From: Kitasatospora sp. NBC_01250
GTDB lineage: Bacteria; Actinomycetota; Actinomycetes; Streptomycetales; Streptomycetaceae
DNA: 64,000 bases
Assembly (NCBI RefSeq): GCF_036226465.1
Contig: NZ_CP108476.1
Coordinates: 5,208,001 to 5,272,000 of the forward strand
Direction of reading: 5' to 3'
Shown here piece after piece: positions 1-7,568 of the stretch. How positions within the stretch are numbered: position 1 is the first letter of the stretch; each line of letters begins with the position of its first letter. The position numbers were made by a program, and so were the translations under genes. Under the pieces are notes generated by a model. The model had not been told where the DNA came from. It ran no database searches and saw only the letters and a program-made list of their open reading frames with translations.

Positions 1-618
1 ATGCGCGCCCGGATCGCCGAGCGTCTGGAGCAGAGCGGCCCCACGGTCAGCCAGACGGTCGGCCGGATGGAGCGCGACGGCCTGCTCCAGGTCGCCGGGG
101 ACCGCCACCTGGAGCTGACCGAGGAGGGCCGCAGGCTCGCCGTGCGGGTGATGCGCAAGCACCGGATCGCCGAGTGCCTGCTGATCGACGTGATCGGCCT
201 GGAGTGGGAGGAGGTCCACGAGGAGGCCTGCCGCTGGGAGCACGTGATGAGCGAGACGGTCGAGCGCAAGGTGCTCGCCATGCTCGGCCACCCCACCCAG
301 TCGCCCTACGGCAACCCGATCCCCGGCCTGGACGAGCTGGGCGACATGAAGGCCGAGGGCGAGGGCTTCGACGCCGCCCTGGTCACCCTGGACGCGCTGC
401 GCCCCGGTGACGACGGCGCCAGCGTGGTGGTGCGCCGGATCGGCGAGCCGATCCAGACCGACGAGGAGCTGATGCGCACCCTGCGCCGGGCCGGGATCCG
501 CCCGGGCGCCACCGTGCAGGTCGCCCCGGCGGTCGGCGGCGTGCTGGTCGGCAGTGGCGCGGACGCGGCCGAGCTGGGCAAGGACATCGCCCAGCACGTC
601 TTCGTGGCGCAGCCGTAG
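1..618 (+). CDS. dmdR1: DtxR/IdeR-family iron-dependent repressor, 5' truncated by window edge
   Basis: Cytoplasmic metal-dependent repressor of iron uptake and siderophore genes. The visible 205 residues begin inside the winged helix (ERLEQSGPTVSQTVGRMERD is the recognition-helix region) and continue through the dimerisation and metal-binding domain (HRIAECLLIDVIGLEW, CRWEHVMSE, HPTQSPYGNPIPG) to a C-terminal SH3-like domain from about residue 140. Family members are about 230 residues and MRARIAERL normally lies about 25 residues in, so the true start is upstream of base 1 and the ATG at base 1 is internal. A strong hairpin follows the stop. The match to the Streptomyces DmdR1/DesR type is from recalled family sequence; paralogue assignment is less certain. 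Confidence 0.9.
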   Translation: MRARIAERLEQSGPTVSQTVGRMERDGLLQVAGDRHLELTEEGRRLAVRVMRKHRIAECLLIDVIGLEWEEVHEEACRWEHVMSETVERKVLAMLGHPTQSPYGNPIPGLDELGDMKAEGEGFDAALVTLDALRPGDDGASVVVRRIGEPIQTDEELMRTLRRAGIRPGATVQVAPAVGGVLVGSGADAAELGKDIAQHVFVAQP

Positions 619-648
619 CCCGTCGCGCCCGCCGCGCGGGCAGGTGAA

Positions 649-688
649 CCGAGGGCCCCGGCGCGTCCCCGCGCGCCGGGGCCCTCGG
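649..688 (+). terminator. Intrinsic terminator hairpin after the iron regulator
   Basis: A perfect 17-bp inverted repeat (649-665 and 672-688) with a 6-nt loop starts 31 nt after the stop codon at 618. There is no U-tract, which is usual for streptomycete terminators. Confidence 0.75.
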
Positions 689-1113
689 CGGCCCCACCCT
701 GATCCCCACCCGGTCCCCCCGCTCCCCTCCTGCTTCCCCTCCTGCGCCACGCCCGGCTTCCCCGTCCAGGCGCTCCCCCGGCTCCCCCGGTCCTGCTCCC
801 CCATGGCCGTTCCCCGACGGCCGTCTCCGGCGGTTCCCCGATGGCCCGTTCCCCGTGGCCCTGGTCCCTTGTCCTTGCTCCCGGTGGTCCCTTTCGTCGT
901 GGTTTGTGCGGTCCCCGTCTGCAGCCATTCATCCCCTGGGTGGCGGATGCCAATCCCCGGGCCCTGTCACTCGTCCGAGCGGCTTGCCCCGGTGGGCACC
1001 GGGTACGCCAGCTCCTCAGGACGATCACCGGGGCCTGCCGCCAGCACCGGCAGCGGGCCCGGATTACCGGACCCGCTCAAGTGGCTGATGCAACGTCAGA
1101 TCACGACGCAGCG
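689..1113. other. Intergenic, C-skewed low-complexity stretch
   Basis: No convincing gene was found. From about 690 to 900 the + strand is strongly C-rich (runs of CCCC/TCCCC) with degenerate repeats of a GGCCGTTCCCCG-like unit around 800-860. Open frames here on both strands lack the codon bias and family similarity of real genes. The neighbouring genes converge on this stretch. Confidence 0.5.
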
Positions 1114-1167
1114 ACTGCCTGCCTGGCGCCGCGGTGGCGCACTGCCTGTCTAGCGCCGCGGTGGCGC
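1114..1167. repeat. 27-bp tandem duplication spanning the 3' end of the prim-pol gene
   Basis: Two adjacent 27-bp copies (1114-1140 and 1141-1167) differ at two positions. The copy inside the gene carries the TAG stop (complement of 1150-1152); at the same place the outer copy has CAG. This looks like replication slippage at a gene end. Confidence 0.8.
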
Positions 1168-1887
1168 GGTGACCGGCACCTTCGCCTGCGGCGGGGCCAG
1201 CCGGGCGGCCGGCGCGTCCCGGCCGCAGGCGTAGGCGAGCGGGTTGATCAACTCGTCCGCGTCCGGCAGCCACCGGTTCAGCGCGGAGGGCTGGCGGGCC
1301 CACTGGGCGAAGGTGTACGCGCCGATCCGGGAGGGCGGTGCGACGATCCAGCCGCCGTCCCCGTGGCAGGTCAGGTCGAGCCGCCCCGGCGCCCAGCCGA
1401 GCTTGCGCAGTGCCTCGGGCACCTTGGCCTGGGCACCGGGCAGCACCAGGAAGAGCAGCCGCCGCCCGCGCTGCCCCGGCGTGGCCGGCACCGAGGCGAC
1501 CGGGCCGAGCTGCAGCTGCAGGCGCTCCATCCGGGCCAGCGCCAGGCAGCCGGCCACCTCGGGGACGTCCAGTACGTCGAAGGAGCGGCCGGTGGGCAGC
1601 ACGATCGAGGCGTGCGGGCTCTCGGTCCACCAGCGGCGCACCACGCCGGGGCCCGAGGTGGCCCGCCGGTGCCAGTCCTGGGTGATGGGATGCGCGCCCG
1701 GCAGCGGGCAGCTGGGCGCTCCGCACGAGCAGCGGGCCGGGCCGTCGTCCTCGATCAGGTGGGTGCCGGGCACGACCTCCCAGTGCCGGTCCTCCGCGTA
1801 CCTGACCGCCTCGATCAGCAGCGGGGAGATCGGTTTGCCGTCACTGCCCGGCTGCGGGGCTCCTGGGGTCTCTTCCACGTGCTGCAC
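1150..1887 (-). CDS. Bifunctional DNA primase/polymerase-like (Prim-Pol N-terminal) protein
   Basis: A 245-residue protein resembling the stand-alone Prim-Pol-type proteins common in Streptomyces chromosomes. Visible features are an N-terminal segment LLIEAVRYAEDRHWEVVPGT, a Cys-rich motif (CSCGAPSCPLPGAHP) typical of the family, then WWTESPHASIVLPTGRSFDVLDVP, where the DVLD acidic pair corresponds to a catalytic-type position, and a C-terminal GGWIVAPPSR block. No helicase domain follows, so it is not a full plasmid or phage replication protein. Whether it polymerises DNA is unknown. The start is the GTG at 1887. The gene is divergent from the NsdA-like regulator. Confidence 0.8.
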   Translation of the reverse strand: MQHVEETPGAPQPGSDGKPISPLLIEAVRYAEDRHWEVVPGTHLIEDDGPARCSCGAPSCPLPGAHPITQDWHRRATSGPGVVRRWWTESPHASIVLPTGRSFDVLDVPEVAGCLALARMERLQLQLGPVASVPATPGQRGRRLLFLVLPGAQAKVPEALRKLGWAPGRLDLTCHGDGGWIVAPPSRIGAYTFAQWARQPSALNRWLPDADELINPLAYACGRDAPAARLAPPQAKVPVTAPPRR

Positions 1888-2345
1888 AACTACCGGCCGT
1901 GGGGCGGGTTACGGGATGCCCGGGGGCGAGCGGCCCGCAACCGGCAATGTCACCCGAACCGGTGAGTCGCGCCACGGCTCTGACTGCCGGGCGGGTGGTG
2001 ACCGGTGGTGCGGTCCGCCGCCGCGCGCGGTGGCGGACCCTGGCGCGGAAGGTGGCGCTCCGCAGGCGTTGGCGCGGCGTTGCCCTGGCGTTCGCCCCCC
2101 GTCGTCCAGGTGGGCGCAGCGGGGGCGCACAGGAGCATTTTCCAGGGCGCGCACGCTGATCCAGTCGTTCACATGGGTATCCCGATGGTGTCGTTGATCG
2201 CTAACCTGGCCTCAAGTTCCTTCACTGGCCGGGTAGTCGGCGCGCCACCGGGCCCCCTGCGGAGCCACGTCCGGCGCCTCGGCAACCAGAGCAGCAGAGT
2301 CGACGCCCGCCGGCCGGAACCGGGGGCGCTGGGGAGGCGAAGCCC
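1888..2345. other. Divergent intergenic region with a 12-bp-stem hairpin
   Basis: This 458-bp region lies between the divergent prim-pol and NsdA-like genes and must hold both promoters, but no convincing -35/-10 pair was found. A 28-nt inverted repeat at 2012-2039 (12-bp arms with one G-U pair, CGCG loop) lies centrally with no gene transcribed into it. No conserved ORF is seen. Confidence 0.5.
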
Positions 2346-3722
2346 ATGGCCGCGAGACCACTCGTCGCACGACAGCCCAACGAGCGCCTGCAGTCGCTGA
2401 TCCAGGAGGCGAGCTGCTCCAACGCGGGGCTCGCCCGCCGGGTCAACCTCTGCGGTGCCGAGCACGGGCTCGACCTGCGCTACGACAAGACCTCGGTCGC
2501 GCGCTGGCTGCGCGGCCAGCAGCCGCGCGGCCAGGCGCCGGCGGTGATCGCCGAGGCGCTGGGCCGCAAGCTCGGCCGCGGCGTCACGGTGGACGAGATC
2601 GGCATGGCCGACGGCAAGAACCTCACCTCGGGCGTCGGCCTGCAGTTCGCCGCCACGCTCAGCGGCGCGCTGGAGCAGGTCTGCGAGCTGTGGCGCAGCG
2701 ACGTCAGCCGCCGGGACTTCCTCAACGGTGCCTCGGTGGCCGCCTCCGCGTTGGTCGAGCCCAGCCGGGACTGGCTGATCACCCCGCCGGACCCGGTGGT
2801 CGCCCGCAGCGGCGGCCCGCGGGTCGGGCCGGCCGACGTCGCGGCGATCCGGGCCACCACCGAGATGCTGGTCGACCTGGACCACCGGTTCGGCAGCGGA
2901 CACGTCCGCCCGGTGGTGGTGCACTACCTCAACAGCGTGGTGTCCGGGCTGCTCAGCGGCGGCTACCGGGAGGAGACCGGGCGCCAGCTGTTCGCGGCGG
3001 TGGCCCGGCTGACCGAGCTGGCCGGCTACATGGCGGTGGACACCGGGCAGCCCGGGCTCGCCCAGCGCTACTACATCCAGGCGCTGCGCCTGGCCCAGGC
3101 CGCGGACGACCGCGGCTACGGCGGCTATGTGCTGGCCGCGTCGATGAGTCACCTCGCGGCCACCCTGGGCAACCCCCGGGAGATCGCGCAGCTGGCCCGC
3201 GCCGCGCAGGAGGGCGCCCGCTCGGTGGCGACCCCGACCGCGATGGCGATGTTCTACGCCGCCGAGGCGCGCGGCCACGCGCTGCTGGGCGACGCCCGCT
3301 CCTGCGAGCTGGTGGCGGCCAGGGCGATCGAGGCGATGGAGCAGCGCCGCCCCGAGGACGACCCGGACTGGATCGCGCACTTCGACGCGGCCTACCTGGC
3401 CGACGAGTTGGCGCACTGCTACCGCGACCTGGAGCTGTCCAAGCAGGCCGAGCGGCAGGCCAGGATCGCCCTGGAGCTGCACCCGCCCACCCGGGTGCGG
3501 CGCCGCGCGGTGGACCTCGTGCTGCTGGCCACCGCGCAGTTGCAGCAGCGGGACATCGAACGGGCCTGCGAGACCGGGGCCCAGGCGGTGCGGCTGCTCA
3601 ACGGGCTGCGCTCCAACCGGGGCGTGGAGTACCTGGACGACTTCCGGCGGCGGCTGGAGCCGTTCCGTGACCACCGGGTGGTGCGCGAGTTCCAGCAGCG
3701 TGCTGACGTGGAGGCCGCGTGA
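2346..3722 (+). CDS. NsdA-type TPR regulatory protein
   Basis: A 458-residue cytoplasmic regulator. The N-terminus (residues 10-85) has an HTH-like block (NERLQSLIQEASCSNAGLAR, then TSVARWLRGQQPRG) resembling the non-canonical DNA-binding region of Streptomyces TPR regulators. From about residue 165 to 440 it is helical and TPR-like (GQPGLAQRYYIQALRLAQA, ELAHCYRDLELSKQAERQA). It belongs with the large NsdA-like group, whose founder negatively affects sporulation and antibiotic production; orthology to NsdA itself is not claimed. A purine-rich stretch GGGGAGGCGAAG precedes the ATG. A neighbouring gene encodes a Pro/Gln-rich membrane protein on the same strand. Confidence 0.8.
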   Translation: MAARPLVARQPNERLQSLIQEASCSNAGLARRVNLCGAEHGLDLRYDKTSVARWLRGQQPRGQAPAVIAEALGRKLGRGVTVDEIGMADGKNLTSGVGLQFAATLSGALEQVCELWRSDVSRRDFLNGASVAASALVEPSRDWLITPPDPVVARSGGPRVGPADVAAIRATTEMLVDLDHRFGSGHVRPVVVHYLNSVVSGLLSGGYREETGRQLFAAVARLTELAGYMAVDTGQPGLAQRYYIQALRLAQAADDRGYGGYVLAASMSHLAATLGNPREIAQLARAAQEGARSVATPTAMAMFYAAEARGHALLGDARSCELVAARAIEAMEQRRPEDDPDWIAHFDAAYLADELAHCYRDLELSKQAERQARIALELHPPTRVRRRAVDLVLLATAQLQQRDIERACETGAQAVRLLNGLRSNRGVEYLDDFRRRLEPFRDHRVVREFQQRADVEAA

Positions 3723-3993
3723 CCAAAACTTGACGGTGCCGCGCGCGATCCTGCGGCGAACGGACGGGAACACCTGCCCGCGTGGTCACCCGTAGCGGTG
3801 AACCGGTAGCGTGGGCCGGAGGTAGTGAGGAACTCCAGAAGTGGTCCGCCGTCAGCTAGCGCGCGGAAGAACCGAGGAAGGCCCGGGTGCTCACACCGGA
3901 CAGGGAGCGCGGGCGGTCCACCCGTCATGGGGCCGCCCGGCCGCCGCTTGCTGTCCCGGTGCGCCCGCAGCCGTGCACAGGTGAGGATTCGCG

Positions 3994-5208
3994 TTGAGCC
4001 AGCGCCGCTCGTACCCCAACTCCGGTGACTTCAACCTGGACGACCTGTTCCGCCCGGAGCCGGCTCCGGGGCAGCAGCCGCCAGTGCCGCCGCAGGCAGC
4101 ACCCCAGCCACCGGCGGTCACCCAGGCCGGCCAGGGCGGGCCCGAGTACCTCGGCCCGGGGGCGTCCTGGGGCGATGCGCCGACCGCCTACGTGCCCGAG
4201 GTGGCGCAGCAGGCCGCGGGGGAGACCCAGTACCTGCCGCCGTACCCGACCAGCGACCCGACGGCGGGCGCCGTGCCGGGCCAGCCGGGGCCCGCGCAGG
4301 GGCATCCCGCGCCGGGGCAGAGCTTCGGCGGGCAGCAGTCGTTCCCGCAGAGCCCGCCGGCCTTCCCGGGCCAGCAGAGCTACGGGGGCCAGCAGGGCTT
4401 CGGCGGCCAGCCGCCGGCCGGGCAGCCGACCTACGGCGGGCAGCAGTCCTTCGCCCCCGCCGGCTACGCCGCCGGCGAGTACCAGACCCCCAACGAGCAG
4501 ACCACCCGCCTGGGCCGCGCCTCGCTGCCCCCGGCCGGGTCCGGCGGCGGCTCGCGGATGTCCCGCCGGACGGTGGTCGCCGGTGTGGTGGGCCTCTGCG
4601 TGGTGGGCGGCATCCTGGTCGGGGTGCTCGCCGGTGGTGGCGGCGGTGACACCAAGACGAAGGAGAAGGCCAAGGCCAAGCACACGGCGGCGCAGGGCAC
4701 CGACACCTCGGCCAGCCCCCAGCCGAGCGGCTCCAGCGGCTCCAGCGCGCTGAGCGCGGACGCCCAGGCCCAGGCGCAGGCGCTGTCCACCCTGCTGAGC
4801 ACTGCCAACTCCAGCCGTCAGGCGGTGGTCGGCGCGGTCGGCGCGGTCAAGAAGTGCGACAACCCGGCGGCTGCCCAGACCGCGCTGACCCAGGCCTCGG
4901 CCCAGCGCAAGCAGCTGATGACCAAGCTGGCCACCCTCAAGGTGGACAAGCTGCCCACCGGCAAGCAACTGGTGGACCAGCTCAACCAGGCCTGGCAGGC
5001 CTCCGCCAACGCGGACGACGCCTATGCGGCCTGGGCCGGCGACTTCGCCCAGGGCTGCGACCCGACCAAGGTCGGCTCGGACCCCAACCTGTCCTCCGGT
5101 GACCAGGCCAGCGGCGCCGCGACCACCGCCAAGGGGCAGGCCTCCGAAACCTGGAACGCGATCGCCCAGCAGGCCGGCCTGCCCTCGTACGGCCCGATCC
5201 AGCTCTGA
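3994..5208 (+). CDS. Pro/Gln/Gly-rich single-pass membrane protein with extracytoplasmic domain
   Basis: The 404-residue protein has three parts: a disordered cytoplasmic N-terminus (about residues 1-185) with GGQQSF/GGQQGF-like repeats; one membrane segment at about 191-212 (VVAGVVGLCVVGGILVGVLA) preceded by RMSRR; and a helical Ala/Gln-rich extracellular domain (about 245-404) with two Cys (KKCDNPAA, QGCDPTK) that could form a disulfide. The TTG at 3994 is chosen because GTGAGG lies 7 nt upstream. This architecture is common in streptomycetes and its function is unknown. The low-complexity N-terminus resembles those of cytoskeletal or polar-growth membrane partners, but that is only an analogy. 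Confidence 0.75.
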   Translation: MSQRRSYPNSGDFNLDDLFRPEPAPGQQPPVPPQAAPQPPAVTQAGQGGPEYLGPGASWGDAPTAYVPEVAQQAAGETQYLPPYPTSDPTAGAVPGQPGPAQGHPAPGQSFGGQQSFPQSPPAFPGQQSYGGQQGFGGQPPAGQPTYGGQQSFAPAGYAAGEYQTPNEQTTRLGRASLPPAGSGGGSRMSRRTVVAGVVGLCVVGGILVGVLAGGGGGDTKTKEKAKAKHTAAQGTDTSASPQPSGSSGSSALSADAQAQAQALSTLLSTANSSRQAVVGAVGAVKKCDNPAAAQTALTQASAQRKQLMTKLATLKVDKLPTGKQLVDQLNQAWQASANADDAYAAWAGDFAQGCDPTKVGSDPNLSSGDQASGAATTAKGQASETWNAIAQQAGLPSYGPIQL

Positions 5209-5235
5209 CCGGACCCTCCCCGGGGCGGGCGCCGG

Positions 5236-6066
5236 TCAGCAGGGGCCGGTGCCCGGCCCGCCGAGGTGGAACGAGGTCGGCGTGACCCGGCCGGCGTCGT
5301 AGAGCGCCGGGCTGGTGGCGGTGACCGTCAGGTGCGAGCGGTCGGTGGCGCCGATCAGGTGGAAGTCGTCGATCCAGCCCGAGCCGTGCGCGGTGCCGGC
5401 CTTTCCGTCGCCCATCTGCTCGCAGGTGCTCCCCGAGGCGTGGGCCACCTCGCCGAAGGCGCTGATCATCTGGGCCCGGGTGTACGTGCCCTGCCAGAGC
5501 GAGCCGGGGAAGTAGCCCACCGGCTGGTCGTCGTAGAAGACCCACCAGTCGCCGCCGACGTTCTGGATGGCGAACCGGGCGGCCGAGCCGGCCGGCAGCG
5601 CCATGCCCGCCTTCGCGCTGTGCGAGACCTGGACGAAGCCGCAGCCGTTGTAGCAGCTCTCCGCGCCGTCCACCCAGTGGTAGACGAACAGGTGCGGGCG
5701 CAGGTCGCCGTTGAGCCCGAGGTCGACCGTCCAGCCGATCTCCACGGTGGACTTCTGGTCGCCGGACTGCAGCGCCAGCTCCTGCAGCGAGTGCGAGTCG
5801 GTGTCGCCCGGCTTGATCGCGGGGGCGGCCACCATCATCCGCATCGTCGCTCCGCTCGCGTCGGTGACCTGACGGCCGTTCACGTAGTCGTAGCAGGCGC
5901 CGAACCAGCAGATCGGTCCGGTGGTGGCCGCCGCCGCGGCCGAGTGCGGCAGCAGGGGGACGGCGGGGGCGAGCGGGGCCGCGCCGGCCGCGGGGGCGGT
6001 GGCCAGCAGCCCGAGGGTGGCCGCGAGAGTGGTGGTGGCGCCGATGACGGTCTGCCGGATGCGCAT
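5236..6066 (-). CDS. Secreted neprosin-domain (DUF239-like) protein
   Basis: A 276-residue exported protein. The signal peptide begins MRIRQTVIGATTTLAATLGL and ends near AAGAAPLA. The mature part has the neprosin-family pattern: a Cys pair (CWFGACYDY), DSHSLQELAL, WTVDLGLNGDLRPHLFVYHW, and the hallmark WWVFYDDQPVGYFPGSLW near the C-terminal third, with further paired Cys (CYNGC). Neprosins are glutamic peptidases, some of which cleave after proline; no substrate can be assigned here. The ATG at 6066 is preferred because an upstream GTG at 6120 lies inside an operator-like palindrome. The gene is divergent from the HTH/TPR regulator. Confidence 0.8.
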   Translation of the reverse strand: MRIRQTVIGATTTLAATLGLLATAPAAGAAPLAPAVPLLPHSAAAAATTGPICWFGACYDYVNGRQVTDASGATMRMMVAAPAIKPGDTDSHSLQELALQSGDQKSTVEIGWTVDLGLNGDLRPHLFVYHWVDGAESCYNGCGFVQVSHSAKAGMALPAGSAARFAIQNVGGDWWVFYDDQPVGYFPGSLWQGTYTRAQMISAFGEVAHASGSTCEQMGDGKAGTAHGSGWIDDFHLIGATDRSHLTVTATSPALYDAGRVTPTSFHLGGPGTGPC

Positions 6067-6107
6067 GGGTGGGGGTCCGTTCGCTGGGGGCACGGGCGTT
6101 AAGTTCT

Positions 6108-6127
6108 GATGTAAGTTCACTTACATC
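6108..6127. promoter_or_regulatory. Palindromic operator GATGTAAGT-tc-ACTTACATC
   Basis: Perfect 9-bp arms separated by 2 bp lie between divergent genes, 42 bp upstream of the neprosin-like start and just upstream of the -35 box of the HTH/TPR regulator. It is AT-rich against the GC-rich background. It is a likely binding site for that regulator, controlling itself and the secreted protein (inference from position). Confidence 0.7.
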
Positions 6128-6141
6128 GGCGGTTAAGCTAG

Positions 6142-6170
6142 TTGGCAGGGTGCCGGACCCGCAATACCCT
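6142..6170 (+). promoter_or_regulatory. Sigma-70-type promoter of the HTH/TPR regulator
   Basis: A -35 TTGGCA (6142-6147), a 17-nt spacer and a -10 TACCCT (6165-6170) predict transcription about 14 nt before the ATG at 6191. Confidence 0.55.
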
Positions 6171-6190
6171 GGCCCGGCAGACGGTCAGGA

Positions 6191-7555
6191 ATGACGAGCG
6201 TGATGAGCGAGACGATCGACCGCACCGACCTCGGCCGGCGCCTGCTGGCGCTGCGCACCGAACGCGGGCTCACCCAGCGGGCGCTGGCCGAGCCCGACTA
6301 CACCGCCGCCTACGTCTCCACCGTGGAGTCCGGCAAGGTCCGCCCCTCCGAGGCCGCGCTGCGCCACCTCGCGGGCCGGCTCGGGGTCAGCGTCGAGCAG
6401 CTGGTCACCGGCCGCCCGGCCCACCTGGCCACCGAACTCGGCCTGCGGCTGGCCGAGGCGCACCAGGAGCTGGCGGCCGGCGACCCGGTGCGGGCCGCGG
6501 CCCGGTACGCCGAACTGGCCGCCGAGGCCGCCCGCTACGACCTGCCCGAGCAGCGCGCGGGCGCGCTGACGGGCCTGGGCGACTGCGCGCTCGACACCGG
6601 TGAACTCGACCAGGCGATCGAGCACTTCCAGGCCGCCGAGGAGCTGCTGCGCGCGGCCCCGCTGCCGCAGCGGGTGCCCGCCCTGCGGGGCCGCGCGGTC
6701 GCCCACCTGCTCGCCGGGGACCTGCGCTACTCCTGCTACCTGCTGGAAAGCGCGATCGACCAGCTCAACGCGAGCGGCCTGCCCGACCCGCAGGCCCTGC
6801 TGCTGCTCTACTCGGCCGTGATCGCGCCCTACCTGGACCTGGGCGCCCACCGGCGCGCCGCCCGGGCCGCCGAACTCGCCCTGGCGCTGGCCCCGCAGGT
6901 GGCCGACCCCGCCCTGGTGGCCCGGCTGCACCGCTCGGTGGCCCGCACCCTGCTCGCCGAGGGGCGGGCGGTGGAGGCCGACGCCTCGCTCGCCAAGGCC
7001 CAGGAGCTCTACCGGCAGCTGCACATCCGCACCGAACTCGCGCACTGCCACTGGATGCGCGGCTACCTGCGCGCCCAGGACGGCGACCTGCCCGCCGCCG
7101 AGCGCGAACTGCGCACGGCCCGCGAGCTGCTGAGCGGCCGCCAGGACGGCCGGGTCAGTCTCTACACCCAGCAGATCGACGTCGAACTCGCCGACGTGCT
7201 GCACCGGTCGGGCCGCACCGCGCAGGCCGCGGCGCTGCTGGCCGACCTGCTGGGCCCGCTGCACCCGGGGCGCGGCGCGGTGCACGCGGGCGCCGCGCAC
7301 CGGCTGCTGGGCCGGATCGCCGAGGAGGAGGGCGACCTCGCGGCGGCCGAGACGCACTACCGCACCGCCCTCGAACTGCTTCAGGACGCCGGCGCGGTGG
7401 CCGACCTGGCCGACCTGTGCCGGCTGCTGGGCGACCTGCTGCGCCGCGTGGGCCGGCCGGCCGAGGCGCTGGACGTCTACCGCAGCGGCCTGGGCCACCA
7501 GGCCGCCCCGGGGACCACCACCCTCGGCCCGGCACCGGCGGTGCCGCCGGGCTAG
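6191..7555 (+). CDS. XRE-type HTH regulator with C-terminal TPR repeats
   Basis: A 454-residue regulator. Residues 12-75 form a Cro/CI-type HTH (LGRRLLALRTERGLTQRALA, YVSTVESGKVRPSEAALRHL). From about 80 to 440 it is made of tandem TPR-like helix pairs (GDPVRAAARYAELAAEAARY, GELDQAIEHFQAAEELL, GDLAAAETHYRTALELL). This layout resembles RRNPP-like peptide-sensing regulators, but no peptide gene is visible. It is divergent from the secreted neprosin-like gene across an operator and ends 13 nt from the convergent substrate-binding-protein gene. A second ATG at 6203 is an alternative start. Confidence 0.85.
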   Translation: MTSVMSETIDRTDLGRRLLALRTERGLTQRALAEPDYTAAYVSTVESGKVRPSEAALRHLAGRLGVSVEQLVTGRPAHLATELGLRLAEAHQELAAGDPVRAAARYAELAAEAARYDLPEQRAGALTGLGDCALDTGELDQAIEHFQAAEELLRAAPLPQRVPALRGRAVAHLLAGDLRYSCYLLESAIDQLNASGLPDPQALLLLYSAVIAPYLDLGAHRRAARAAELALALAPQVADPALVARLHRSVARTLLAEGRAVEADASLAKAQELYRQLHIRTELAHCHWMRGYLRAQDGDLPAAERELRTARELLSGRQDGRVSLYTQQIDVELADVLHRSGRTAQAAALLADLLGPLHPGRGAVHAGAAHRLLGRIAEEEGDLAAAETHYRTALELLQDAGAVADLADLCRLLGDLLRRVGRPAEALDVYRSGLGHQAAPGTTTLGPAPAVPPG

Positions 7556-7568
7556 CGCCTGTCCCGGC

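Noticed and set aside
841..1965. Long + strand frame opposite the prim-pol gene
   Set aside because: It runs antisense to a recognised gene, is Arg/Gly/Pro-rich in the manner of GC-rich shadow frames, and has no family similarity.
3925..4968. Long minus-strand frame opposite the Pro/Gln-rich membrane protein
   Set aside because: Its composition mirrors the repeats of the sense gene; the sense frame has a ribosome-binding site, membrane helix and normal codon bias.
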